From Candidatus Eiseniibacteriota bacterium (GTDB lineage: Bacteria; Eisenbacteria; RBG-16-71-46), in the NCBI GenBank assembly GCA_016710095.1, contig JADJLL010000018.1, positions 1 to 64,000 on the forward strand: a stretch of DNA of 64,000 nt, written 5' to 3'. Positions 29,094 through 39,184 of the stretch are shown here, in pieces. Below the pieces are notes generated by a model that was not told where the DNA came from, searched no databases, and saw only the letters and a list, made by a program, of their open reading frames with translations. Both the position numbers and the translations under genes were made by a program. Within the stretch, counting starts at the first letter, position 1, and every line of letters starts with the position of its first letter.

Positions 29094-30053
29094 CGGTCTG
29101 GCTGGATTTCGAGAAGCCGGTGCTGGAGTTGGAGCAGAAGATCCAGGAGCTGCGCGCGAGCGCCGAGGAGCGCGGCATGTCCGCGGGCGGCGAGCTCGAC
29201 GAGCTGGAACGCAAGGCGGAGGAGATGCGCCGCGAGATCTACGCGAACCTCACGCGCTACCAGCGCGTGCAGATCGCGCGTCATCCGCGCCGTCCGTACT
29301 CGCTCGACTACATCCAGCGCTGCTTCACGGATTTCCGCGAGCTGCACGGTGACCGCCACTTCGCGGACGATCCCGCGATCGTCGGCGGCCTGGCGTACTT
29401 CGAAGGCCGTGCGGTCATGGTGATCGGGCAGCAGAAGGGCCGCGACACCAAGGAGAACCTGCTCCGGCGCTTCGGCATGGCGAACCCCGAGGGCTACCGC
29501 AAGGCGCTCCGCCTGATGCAGCTGGCCGACCGCTTCCGCGTGCCCGTCGTCACGCTCGTCGACACGTCGGGCGCCTACCCGGGCCTGGGCGCCGAAGAGC
29601 GCGGACAGGCCGAGGCGATCGCGGTCAACCTGCGCGAGATGGCGACGTTCGGCGTGCCCATCATCACGGTCGTGATCGGTGAGGGCGGCTCCGGTGGCGC
29701 GCTCGCGATCGCGGTCGCCGACCGCGTGATCATGTTCGAGAACTCGGTGTACTCGGTGATCTCGCCCGAAGGCTGCGCGGCCATCCTGTGGCGCGACGGC
29801 AAGCAGGGCGCGAAGGCCGCCGAGGCGCTGCGCCTTTCCGCCCAGGACCAGCTCGCGCTCGGCATCGTGGACGGCGTGCTGCCCGGAACCGGTGGGCGGG
29901 GCCCATCGCGACTGGGAAACGACCGCGGCCACGATGACCGCGGCACTTCGCGAGAACCTCGCGCGTTTCGACGGTGTAGGACCGGACGAACTGATTCGCA
30001 CCCGGGCGGCCCGCTTCCGCCGCATCGGCGTCTACCACGAGAGCACGGCTTGA
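29090..30053 (+). CDS. accA: Acetyl-CoA carboxylase carboxyltransferase subunit alpha, one frameshift
   Basis: This subunit carries carboxyl transfer from biotin to acetyl-CoA in the first step of fatty-acid synthesis. It starts at a GTG (29090) overlapping the dnaE stop. Conserved parts: KIQELRASAEERG (N-terminal helices), YIQRCFTDFRELHGDR, VDTSGAYPGLGAEERGQAEAI, GEGGSGGALAIAVAD and ISPEGCAAILWRD. Near 29886 the frame breaks: dropping one G of the CCCGG restores LPEPVGGAHRDWE and the normal C-terminus to HESTA at 30051. The corrected protein has about 320 residues, the usual size. Since the enzyme is essential, a consensus error is far more likely than a broken gene. Confidence 0.93.
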
Positions 30054-30079
30054 CCCTCGAAATTGCCGGTTGCTAGAGT
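30050..30079 (+). promoter_or_regulatory. Promoter-like site before the Trm112-like gene
   Basis: TTGACC (30050-30055), 18-nt spacer, TAGAGT (30074-30079), 57 bases before the ATG at 30137. The -35 box overlaps the accA stop codon. Confidence 0.45.
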
Positions 30080-30136
30080 CCGCGCGCTCGTCGTGACCCC
30101 CTGATTGGCTTCCCTCCGTATCCGCCGAGGAGTGGC

Positions 30137-30304
30137 ATGGCACTGAGTAACGATCTGCTCAGCATCCTGGTTTGCCCGGCTTGCAAGGGCGACCTGGCCT
30201 ACGACGCATCCGCCAACACGCTGACCTGCAACGCCTGCCGCCTGAAGTACAAGGTGGTGGACGACATTCCCGTGATGCTGGTGGACGAGGCGGAGAAGTT
30301 CTGA
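30137..30304 (+). CDS. Trm112/YcaR-family zinc-ribbon protein (55 aa)
   Basis: A 55-residue protein, MALSNDLLSILVCPACKGD... with a four-cysteine zinc ribbon (C-P-A-C and C-N-A-C) and the family-typical ending YKVVDDIPVMLVDEA. Trm112-type proteins activate methyltransferases in eukaryotes and archaea; the bacterial YcaR branch is often placed next to lipid A or tRNA-related genes, with a chaperone-like role suspected. The AGGAG of GCCGAGGAG lies seven bases before the ATG. It sits between accA and the PorU-like gene, whose start is 20 bases downstream, so the two are probably co-transcribed. Confidence 0.88.
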   Translation: MALSNDLLSILVCPACKGDLAYDASANTLTCNACRLKYKVVDDIPVMLVDEAEKF

Positions 30305-30324
30305 AACCCGGACGGGGTCCCGAC

Positions 30325-33300
30325 ATGCTCCGAAGCTCTGCGCGGTTCGCGGCGTCCGCGCTCGCGGTCGTGCTGTTCACGCTCCTCGCGCCGCAGGCCT
30401 CGCGGCCGGGACGTCGTGCCGCCGGCTTCGCGGCCGCCGACGCGCCTCGCGCCGGCCACGCCCGGCTCGGTGCGGTTCACGGTCCGGTCCCCGATCCGCA
30501 GTTCGTCACGCTGGACGAGCGCGAGCGCCTCGTCCGCCTCGACCTGGACGGGTTCGCGCTGCGCGGCGACATGGGCGGGCCGGCGCTTCCGGTCCGCATC
30601 CTGACCGTCGCGGTGCCGCCGCTCGGCGAAGTTCGCGTGAACGCCGTCGCCAGCGACCTCGTCACGCAAGCGGACGTCACGCTCTCGCCCCAGCCGGTGG
30701 GAGAGCACTCCGAGATTCCCGCGCGCAACCTGTCGCGCTACGGCGTGGCCGGTAGCGCCACGCCCGTCGCGGCGCGCTTGATCGACGTGTCGTGGATGCG
30801 CAACCAGCGCATCGCCCGCATCGCGATCGAGCCGGCCTCCTACGAGCCCGCCGCGTCGCCTACTGTCGCGCGCCGCCGCGTGGACGTCGACGTGCAGGTG
30901 CAGCCGATGGGCGCGCTCGGCGAGCCCATCGAGCCGAACGATCCGTTCGAGGGCGTGTACCGACAGTCGCTCGTGAACTACGAGCAGGGCAAAGCGTGGC
31001 GCCGCACCGACACGCGCACGCTCGCCACCGCCGCGCGCCGCATGGGGATCACCCCGCAGTCCGCGCAGGCCGTCAGCGTGCCCACCACGAGCCGCTTCGC
31101 CGGGCACACGTGGGTGAAGTTCGCGGTGCAGGAAGCCGGCTTCTACACGGTGGACTTCTCCAGCGTGCGCAGCCTCGCGCTCTTCAGCGAGCCGGGGGAG
31201 GTGTCGTTCGACCAGCTGCGCGTCGTCACGCTGCCGGGCTACCCGATCATTCCGCAGGACAGCTACTGCGACACGTGCGACTACCAGCAGGTCGCGATCG
31301 GCACGTTCGACACGAGCGACCCGGCCCGCCGACCAGCGCCGCGGCCGACGGCAAGTTCTCGTGGAACGACGACTACTTCTATTTCTTCGCACAGGGACCG
31401 AACGGCTTCGCGAACGACTTCGACGCGTCGCTCTCGGACACGCTGTACCTGAACCATCCCTACGACAAGAACAACTACTACTACCTCACGTTCGTCGCTG
31501 CGGGCGACACGACGCTCGGCACACCGCTGCGCATCGCCACCGCGGACGGCTCGCTGAATCCGGGCGCGAACCCGGTGCCGGTCACGACGACGCTCGAGCG
31601 CGTGCACCTCGAGAAGGACCTCACGTACGCGCCGGACGCCACGCCGCGCACGAGCACGCTGTTCTGGGAGAAGTGGTTCTGGACGATCATGGCGCCGGGC
31701 AACTCGCTGCCGGTCACCGTGGATCTCCCGTACGCCGACACGACGCAGGCCGCGCGGTTCCGGCTGCGCCAGTGGGGGCTCACGGACAACGCCGAGTTCG
31801 GCAACTGCCCGGACGACGAGCCCGATCACTACCTCGACGTCACGGTCAACGGAAGCGCGCTCGTGTTCCCGCGCGCGCGCTGGTTCAGCTTCCTCGCGCG
31901 CCGCGGTGGTCAGGTCACGCTCGACACCACGACCACGTTCCTTCGGCGCCTCGGCAACGCGGTGAACATCAACGTGCCGTCCGTCTCCACGCCCGGCTGC
32001 CCGGGACGTGTCGACAAGAGCGCGCTCGCCTGGTTCGAGATCCACTACCAGCGCTTCCTGAAGCCCGAGAACGACGCGCTCGAGTTTCATTCGCCCGCGT
32101 CCGCCGGCACGTTCCACTACGAGGTCGGCCCGTTCGTGCGTTCCCTCATGCCGCGCCTGTTCGACGTGACCGACCCGCTGGCTCCGGTCGAGATCAACGT
32201 TCCGGCGGGGCAGTGGACGTCGTCGAGCGACGGCTGGCATCTCGCGTTCGACCGCACCCAGAGTGCCGCGCGCCGCTACCGTGTGCTGGCCGATTCGATG
32301 GTGACGCTCGCGCGCATGAACCGCACGAACATCACCGACGCGCCATTCACGAGCCTTCAGAACCTGCGCGCCACCACCAACGGCGCGGACTACCTCATCA
32401 TCTACTACGACGCCTTCAGGCGGCCGCGACGTCGCTCGCCGTCGCGCGCCGCACGCGGCTGCCGCTCGCGACCACGGGACCGTTCCTCGCGACGACGATC
32501 CCGGTGTCGGCGCTGTTCGACCAGTTCTCGGGCGGACGCACCGACCCGGCCGCGATCCGCAACTTCCTGCGCGCGGCGTTCTACAACTGGTCCACGCGGC
32601 CGACGTTCGTCACGCTGCTCGGTGACGCGTCGTACGACTTCAAGGATCTCTCGGGCCGCGCGCCCGCGGGGCAGCCCGGCACGCTCGTGCCGACGTACGA
32701 GAACGGCTTCGACGACAACTACCGCCTCAAGCGCCAGTTCGCGACCGACGACTGGCTGCTGAACGTGGACGCCGCCAGCTCGACGCTGTTCATTCCGGAG
32801 TTCTTCGGCGGCCGCCTGCCCGCGAACGACGCGGCGACGGCGCTCGACGTCGTGCGCCGCAAGGTGCTGCTCTACGAGACCAGCGCGCCGTACGGCGAGT
32901 ACCGCAACGACGTCATGCTGATCGCCGACAACGACCTGCAGGGCGAGAACTGCGACATACTCGACTGGCGCACCTCCCAGACGGACGAGCTGAACCGCCA
33001 CCACATTCCGCTGCACATCGATCGCGACTACGTCTACCTGCACACGTATCCCAGCGGCCCGGGCGGTTCGCGCCCCGGCGCCCGCGAGGAGATCCGTTCC
33101 ACCTCGATCGCGGCATCGCGATGTTCAACTACGTCGGCCACGGCAGTCCGTTCAAGATCACGGACGAGAGCGTGTTCATCGACTCGGACGCCGGCACGCT
33201 CACGAACGGCATGCGCATGCCGGTGTTCGTCGCGGCGTCGTGCGACGTCGGCAAGTTCAACGATCCGACCGTGCAGAGCCTCGGCGAGCAGCTCGTGATG

Positions 33301-34692
33301 ACCGGCACCGGCGGCTGCGTGGCCGTGATCTCGGCGACCGAGCAGGCGTTCAGCGGTCCCAACGCAACCTCCCCGGCGCTGTACGACGCCCTCTTCGAGA
33401 TCTTCGACATCGTGGACCGGGTCGCGGATCACGCTGACGGGCGCGGGCCAGTATCACGTGCCGCTTTCGGCGGCGCTGCTGTCGGCGAAGATCAGCGCGC
33501 CCGGCACGGGCCCGACGAACAACGCGAAGTACCAGCTCATGGGTGACGCCGCGACCGTGCTCAACACGCCACGCCTCTGGGCGGACGTGACGCTGACCGA
33601 CGCGGGCGGCGCGCCGATCACGAAGCTGCAGCGCGGCCAGACGGTCACGTTCCAGGGCCGCGTGCTCGAGCGCCCGGCGGCAGCGCGATGCCGTTCGAAG
33701 GCCTGGCGAGCCTGCGGATCGAGGATTCGGCGCCCGCCGCCGAACACGGGCACCGAACCGCCGTGCACCTACTACGGCGTCGACTACCGCTACCGGCGGG
33801 CCTGATCTACCACGGCGACGTGACCGTGGCGAACGGCCTGTTCGAAGGGCGGTTCGTGGTGCCCATGGACGCCGACGTCGGCGCCGACCGGCCGCGTGCG
33901 CGTCTACCTGCAGGGCACCTCCGGCGCGAGCGCCGTGGCGCTCGACGGCGCGGGCGCGGTGGACGCTTCGTTCCTCGCCGGCACGCCGAACCCGAACGAC
34001 ACCCCGCCGCGCATCACGCTTCGTTCCTGGGCGGCGCGTCCGCGGTGCGCCCCGACGCCACGCTGCGCGCCGACCTCTCGGACGAGAGCGGCATCATGAC
34101 CACCGGCCACGCGCTGCAGAACTCGATCGTCGTCACGATCGACGACAACACCACGTCGCGCGTGGACATCACCTCGAGCTTCCGCTACGCCGCCGACTCG
34201 TACCAGCAGGGGACGGCGACCTACACGCTGCCGAACCTTTCGACCGGCCACCACAAGATCAAGGTGAGCGCCGCGGACAACCTGGCGACCGGCATCACCG
34301 CGTCGCAGCACCGGGCGAGCGCCGAACTCGAGTTCGACGTCGTCGAGACGCCGCGGTTGAGCATCACCCGGGCGTACCTGTTCCCGAACCCCATCGCTTC
34401 CGGGGGCACGGGAAGTGGCGGTACTTTCGTCGTGGATGCCCCCGGAGACTCGGTCAACACGCTGGTCAAGATCTACACGGTGAGCGGCCGGCTGGTCCGC
34501 ACGCTCACCGACCGGGGAGCGCTCGGCCAGGTGCAGCTCAGCTGGGACGGGCTCGACGCCGAGGGCGAGCCGCTCGCCAACGGCACCTATCTCTTCAAGG
34601 TGTATGCGAACGGCCGAGAGGCCGATGGAAGCAGCAGCGCGTCACAGAAGGCATCGGCCCAGGGCCGGTTCGTCGTCGTCAATCGCCGCTGA
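30325..34692 (+). CDS. PorU-like C25 (gingipain-family) protease, about nine frameshifts
   Basis: Read through its frames the gene encodes about 1455 residues. The signal peptide (MLRSSARFAASALAVVLF) and an N-terminal beta region (to about 31320) are in one frame. Coding character then moves between frames near 31325, 32415, 33100, 33415, 33680, 33735, 33785, 33885 and 34025. The C25 core shows LLGDASYDFK (about 32620), NYVGHGS with the catalytic histidine at 33139, and ASCDVGKF with the catalytic cysteine at 33241, a pattern closer to the PorU sortase than to secreted gingipains. The end (LVKIYTVSGRLVRTL ... GTYLFKVY) is a FlgD-Ig/sorting-like domain. In Bacteroidetes PorU removes the sorting domain of type IX cargo and attaches it to lipopolysaccharide, working with PorV. 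A PorV-like gene follows 131 bases downstream. The shifts are mainly single missing bases in G/C runs, so sequencing error is likely; real decay is the alternative. Confidence 0.8.
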
Positions 34693-34717
34693 CCCGCGGA
34701 CGCGTTCGCCCCGCGGG
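34693..34717 (+). terminator. Possible hairpin terminator after the PorU-like gene
   Basis: CCCGCGG (34693-34699) and CCGCGGG (34711-34717) pair over an 11-nt loop, starting directly after the stop codon. There is no T tract. Confidence 0.35.
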
Positions 34718-34740
34718 CGCCGCCGCTCGTTACAGAAAAG

Positions 34741-34771
34741 TGGAACTGCCGGGGTGGGGCCGGTGTAGTAT
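34741..34771 (+). promoter_or_regulatory. Possible promoter of the PorV-like gene
   Basis: TAGTAT (34766-34771) with an upstream TG (GTGTAGTAT) makes a fair extended -10 box; the best -35 candidate is TGGAAC at 34741-34746 (19-nt spacer), which is poor. It is 52 bases before the ATG. Confidence 0.3.
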
Positions 34772-34823
34772 GCCGCGTCCGAAATCCCGCCCGGCGGGGC
34801 AGTGCCCACCAGAGGAGTTTTCC

Positions 34824-35774
34824 ATGCGTAGGTTCAACTCGTTGCTGCTGACCGTGCTGTTGGCTTCCTGCGTCGCCGGTACGGCGTTCGCGCAGGGCAC
34901 CGGTCGCTCGCTCGACATTCAGCCGGGTGCGCGACAGAACGGCATGGGCGCCGCGGGAGTGGCCCTCGACGAGGACGCCACGGGCGTCACCTGGTGGAAT
35001 CCGGCCGGACTGGGCTTCGTGAACAAGTCCGCCGTCGAAGTGACCTACGCGCAGCTGGTGCCGGGCCTCGCCAGCGACGTGAGCTACAACTTCGCGAACT
35101 ACGTGCATCCGATGTCGGGCGGCGGCGCGTGGGGCATCGGCCTCGTGTTCCTGTCTTACGGCCAGTCCGACCGCACGAACGAGTCGGGCACGGTGCTCGG
35201 CCAGTTCGGCTCGAACGAAGTCTCGCCGGCGATCTACTACGGGCTGAAGCTGCTGCCCGAGATGTCCGTGGGGGCCTCGCTCAAGTTCATCCGCATCCAG
35301 CTCGCTCCGGACGACCTTTCGGGCGTCGGCTCGACGTTCGGTCTCGACGTGGGCGCGCTCTACCGCATTCCCGCCGCGAAGCTCCGCCTCGGTATGAACC
35401 TCCAGAACTTCGGGCCGAGCGTGACGTTCCTCAACGAGGACCAGAAGAGCCCGCTCTCGCGCAACCTGAAGGTCGGTGCCGCGTGGCAGGCGATGACGGG
35501 CAAGGATTTCAGCCTCCTGGTGGTCGCCGACTTCAACCAGTCGCTCGTGACGGACAAGTTCCGCACGTACAACGCCGGCATGGAGCTGCAGTACACGGAC
35601 CAGATCGCCGGCCGCATCGGCTACTACTCGGATCCGCTCGGCGAGATCAAGGACCTCACGTACGGGCTCGGCATCGGCTGGAAGGCCGTGAGCCTCGATT
35701 ACGCGAGCATTCCGCAGGCGCGTGACTCGGGCCTGCCGAACGTGAACAAGATCACCCTGGGTTACCACTTCTAG
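34824..35774 (+). CDS. PorV/PorQ-like outer-membrane beta-barrel protein
   Basis: A 316-residue protein with a signal peptide (MRRFNSLLLTVLLASCVAGTAFA) and AGAGGAG seven bases before the ATG. The sequence has the PorV/PorQ (UPF0164, FadL-like) signature: GARQNGMGAAGVALDEDATGVTWWNPAGL near the N-terminus, then alternating beta strands and a C-terminal aromatic (GYHF). PorV is the shuttle protein of the type IX system: it receives cargo from the translocon and delivers it to the PorU sortase. The gene follows a PorU-like gene, the same order as porU-porV in Porphyromonas, and is followed after only 8 bases by an M6 protease carrying a sorting-like domain. Confidence 0.87.
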   Translation: MRRFNSLLLTVLLASCVAGTAFAQGTGRSLDIQPGARQNGMGAAGVALDEDATGVTWWNPAGLGFVNKSAVEVTYAQLVPGLASDVSYNFANYVHPMSGGGAWGIGLVFLSYGQSDRTNESGTVLGQFGSNEVSPAIYYGLKLLPEMSVGASLKFIRIQLAPDDLSGVGSTFGLDVGALYRIPAAKLRLGMNLQNFGPSVTFLNEDQKSPLSRNLKVGAAWQAMTGKDFSLLVVADFNQSLVTDKFRTYNAGMELQYTDQIAGRIGYYSDPLGEIKDLTYGLGIGWKAVSLDYASIPQARDSGLPNVNKITLGYHF

Positions 35775-35782
35775 AAAGCCGC

Positions 35783-38700
35783 GTGCGCACTCACTCGACG
35801 CTTCGCCGCGTTTTCCTGGTTCTCGCTGCGGCCGCGCTGGCCCTCACGGCTGGTGCGGCCGCAGCGCATGATGCACTGGAAGTCCGCCGCGTGCTTCCTC
35901 CCGCGGCCGCCGCGCGCGCCCGCGTTCCCGCCCGCTCGATGACGGCGGAGGAGCTGCGCATCGCGAAGCTCCGCGAAGAGCGCCAGCGCAAGTTCCTGCC
36001 CATGAAGCAGCAGGCGATGGCGGCCGGCCGGGACATCGACCGCACGCTGAACGCCTCGCGCCGCAAGGGCTGGCGCGCGCCATCGGGCTCGCCGCGTGGC
36101 GCGAACGGCCCGTTCTCCGCCCTCGGTGTGGCGCCGCCGGACACCGTCCGCATGGCGCTCCTTCGCATCGACTTCCCTCAACGATCGCGGGGCGGCGCCT
36201 CGACGGGCGACGGTAAGTTCGATCTCACCGGCCCCGACACGCTGCTGCCGCCCATCGACCGTGCACCGCACAACAAGTCGTTCTACGACGCGCACGCGCG
36301 CGCCATGGAGCGCTACTACGACGTGCAGTCGTACGGCCGCGTCGTGCTGAAGATCGACGTGTGGCCCGCGGAGTCCGACAGCGCGTACCACCTGAACGAC
36401 ATGGCCGACCTCGGTCCCTGGGCCTTCGGGCAGGGCGTGTACCGCGCCGCCGTGGACATGTTCCGGCTCATGTTCTTCGCCGCCGACTCGCAGTCCACCG
36501 CGCACGGCCAGCGCATTCCGTGGGAGACGTACGACCGCTACACGATCGTGCACGCGGGCGGCGACCTGCAGTCCGACCTGCGTCAGGACTCGCCGTCGGA
36601 CATCCCGTCGTTCACGGTGTTCCTCGACGACACCGACCGCGTCGTGTTCCCGGACTCGTCCGAGTGGAATCGCGACAACCCGATCGACCGCGCCGCGTTC
36701 ATTCCGGAGACGATCAACCAGGACGGTTACTTCGGCGCGATCAACGGCGTCATCGCGCACGAGAACGGTCACAACATCTTCGGCTTCCTCGACGTCTACA
36801 ACATCGACTCGGGCTACCCGATGTGCGGCTACTGGTCGCTCATGGACAGCGGCAACCTGCTCGGCTCGCGCGTGCTGCTCGCGGACGCGACCGAGATCTA
36901 CGCGGTGGGTCTGCTGCCGCCGAGCGTCGATCCGTTCCAGCGCAACTTCATCGGCGACGGCATGGACATCCGCGTTCCGGCGTGGGGCGACACGCTCGCG
37001 CTGCGCCGCAACCAGGAACACAACCTCTTCTACAAGTTGCCGCTCTCGAGCGACGAGTACGTGCTGCTCGAGAACCGCTACCTGTCGCCGGCCGACACGC
37101 TGCTCAAGCTCGCCTCCGACAGCGTGAGCAAGGTGATCCTCGGGCCGGAGCTGCCCGATCGTTTCGAGTACGACGCGCTCGAGCCGGGCGGCGGCATTCT
37201 CGCGTGGCACGTGGACGAGAGCGTCGTGCCGTTCGAGTGGTCGCTGCGCACGAATCCCGACTACGGCCTCAACACGAACTATTCGCGCCAGGGACTCCAG
37301 ATCCTCGAAGCCGACGGCCTCGACGATCTCGGCGATCCGGGCTCGCCGTACCTGCTCGGCAGTCCGCTCGATCCCTGGCAGCGCAGCGTGAATCCGTCGT
37401 TGTCCGACACCACGTCGCCGAGCCTCATCGCGAACACCGGCACGCGGCCGCACGTGCGCGTGGACTTCCTCGACGATGCCGCCGAGACCATGCACTTCTC
37501 GGCCAACCGCACCTGGAACCTCGCCGCGTTCCCGCGGATCGCGAGCTTCCCGCCGGGCGGCCCCGAACTGCTCGCCATCGACGCCGACGGCGACCGCAAC
37601 CTCGAAGTCTGCTGGGCGGGAGGGGACACCACGGGGCGCGACAGCGCCGCGGTGTTCGCCGTGCGCACGAACGGCAACGGCCTGCTCGGCACGTCGCCCG
37701 TGCTTGCGCGTCTCGACCGCCGGCCGCTGCCGCTCATGGCCGCCGCGCTGGTCGGTGATCCCGATCTCGGCGCCGGTCCTTCCGTCTTCGCGATCACGAC
37801 GCGTCCCGTGAGTGCCGCCGACACGCTCGGTGGCCGCGTGTGGCTGCTCGACCAGTCCGGCGCGGCGCTGCCCGGCTGGCCGGTGCGCCTGCCCGCGCAC
37901 GCGACCACGCCGCCGGTGATCGTCGGCACGTACCCGAACCTCGTCGTGTACGTCGGCGCGGCCGACGGCAAGGTCTACGGACTCTCGTACGCGGGGCAGG
38001 TGCTGGGCCAGACGAGTTTCGCGCTCGAAGGTGGCGTGAGCGGGCGGCTCGCCGTGGCCGGGCCCGTGACTCCCGCCGTCGCGCCGAGCGGTGCGACGGG
38101 CTCGATCGGCAGCGGCTTCCTCTATTACCTCGCCATGGGTGGAGCGGCCGGCGATCTGGCGGTGACCGTCGCGACCGACGGCGCTCTCAGCACGGCGATC
38201 GTCGGCTGGCCGCAGCGCATCGGCGGTGCGGGCTTCGCGCCCGACTTCCTGTGGCTCAAGTTCGGCGGCACCGGCGCGAACGCCGAAGGCAACTGCGCCG
38301 ACGGCCTGCCCTCGCTCGTCGCCCATCACGCGGACAAGCTCTGGGCGTTCTGCGGCACCGGCGCTCCGCTCGCGGGCTGGGGCGGCTCGTTCGGCGACAC
38401 GCTCGTCGCGGGACTCGGCGCGGGCGACCCGGACGGCGACGGCTTCCCCGAAGTGCTCGTGCAGACGATCCATTCGCGCGTCGCGTTCGTGAACCGCAAC
38501 GGCTCGCCGTCGCCCGGCTGGCCTCGCGCCAGCACGAGCGAGGCGCTCCCGACCGCTTCCGGCGCGCTCGCGCTCGACGTGGACCTCGATGGGCGTTCCG
38601 AGATCGTCGTGCTCAACGGCAGCGGCATGCTCACGGCGCTCGGCACGAGCGGCCGCAGCATCGTCGGCTGGCCGCTCGCCACGGGCGCCGGCGCGAAGGG

Positions 38701-39184
38701 CAGCGCCCTCGCCGCCGACCTCGATCGCGACGGACACCTCGACCTCGTCGCGCCCGATCGCGACACGCTGCTCTATGCCTACCGCCTGCCGGTCGCGCTG
38801 AGCGACCTCGTCGCCTGCTCGTGGACCATGCCGGGCGGCGATCCCGGCCGTTCGTCGGCCCTGCCGGACGTCCGCACGCCCGTCGCGCGCGCGAGCGCCG
38901 CGGGCCCGCTCGTCTCCGGCACGCTCAAGGCCTTCCCGAATCCCGCGCGCCTCAAGCCGGTCACGTTCGCGTTCTCGCTGACCGAGGCCGCGTCGGTCGA
39001 AGTGCGCATCCTCGACGCGTCGGGACACGAGGTGGCGTCGTTCACCCGGCACGGCGACCGCGCCGAGAACAACGTGGTTTGGGAACCCGGAGCGGTGCCT
39101 GCGGGGTTGTACGTGGCGCGCCTGAAGTTCTCGGGCCCGCATGGTTCGCAGGTCGCGACCGTCCCCGTGGGGTTGATCCGATGA
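35783..39184 (+). CDS. Secreted M6-family metalloprotease with propeller repeats and sorting-like C-terminal domain
   Basis: A 1133-residue protein starting at a GTG (35783), 8 bases after the PorV-like gene, with a signal peptide (RRVFLVLAAAALALTAGAAAA). The metalloprotease domain (about residues 115-560) contains HENGHNIFGFLD, an HExxHxxGxxD-like zinc site, and the GYWSLMDSG segment typical of immune-inhibitor A-like M6 enzymes. After it come FG-GAP/VCBS-like repeats (about 600-1030: GDPDGDGFPEVLVQ, LDVDLDGRSEIVVL, ADLDRDGHLDLVAP), which bind calcium in relatives. The last about 85 residues (FPNPARLKPVTFAFSL ... VEVRILDASGHEVASF ... AGLYVARLKF) are a FlgD-Ig/type-A sorting-like domain. It is a good candidate cargo for the PorU/PorV-like pair. 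No frameshift is evident. Confidence 0.9.
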   Translation: MRTHSTLRRVFLVLAAAALALTAGAAAAHDALEVRRVLPPAAAARARVPARSMTAEELRIAKLREERQRKFLPMKQQAMAAGRDIDRTLNASRRKGWRAPSGSPRGANGPFSALGVAPPDTVRMALLRIDFPQRSRGGASTGDGKFDLTGPDTLLPPIDRAPHNKSFYDAHARAMERYYDVQSYGRVVLKIDVWPAESDSAYHLNDMADLGPWAFGQGVYRAAVDMFRLMFFAADSQSTAHGQRIPWETYDRYTIVHAGGDLQSDLRQDSPSDIPSFTVFLDDTDRVVFPDSSEWNRDNPIDRAAFIPETINQDGYFGAINGVIAHENGHNIFGFLDVYNIDSGYPMCGYWSLMDSGNLLGSRVLLADATEIYAVGLLPPSVDPFQRNFIGDGMDIRVPAWGDTLALRRNQEHNLFYKLPLSSDEYVLLENRYLSPADTLLKLASDSVSKVILGPELPDRFEYDALEPGGGILAWHVDESVVPFEWSLRTNPDYGLNTNYSRQGLQILEADGLDDLGDPGSPYLLGSPLDPWQRSVNPSLSDTTSPSLIANTGTRPHVRVDFLDDAAETMHFSANRTWNLAAFPRIASFPPGGPELLAIDADGDRNLEVCWAGGDTTGRDSAAVFAVRTNGNGLLGTSPVLARLDRRPLPLMAAALVGDPDLGAGPSVFAITTRPVSAADTLGGRVWLLDQSGAALPGWPVRLPAHATTPPVIVGTYPNLVVYVGAADGKVYGLSYAGQVLGQTSFALEGGVSGRLAVAGPVTPAVAPSGATGSIGSGFLYYLAMGGAAGDLAVTVATDGALSTAIVGWPQRIGGAGFAPDFLWLKFGGTGANAEGNCADGLPSLVAHHADKLWAFCGTGAPLAGWGGSFGDTLVAGLGAGDPDGDGFPEVLVQTIHSRVAFVNRNGSPSPGWPRASTSEALPTASGALALDVDLDGRSEIVVLNGSGMLTALGTSGRSIVGWPLATGAGAKGSALAADLDRDGHLDLVAPDRDTLLYAYRLPVALSDLVACSWTMPGGDPGRSSALPDVRTPVARASAAGPLVSGTLKAFPNPARLKPVTFAFSLTEAASVEVRILDASGHEVASFTRHGDRAENNVVWEPGAVPAGLYVARLKFSGPHGSQVATVPVGLIR

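Noticed and set aside
29880..30053. accA as a pseudogene
   Set aside because: One base restores the conserved LPEPVGGAHRDWE end and a normal length, and the enzyme is usually essential, so error is more likely.
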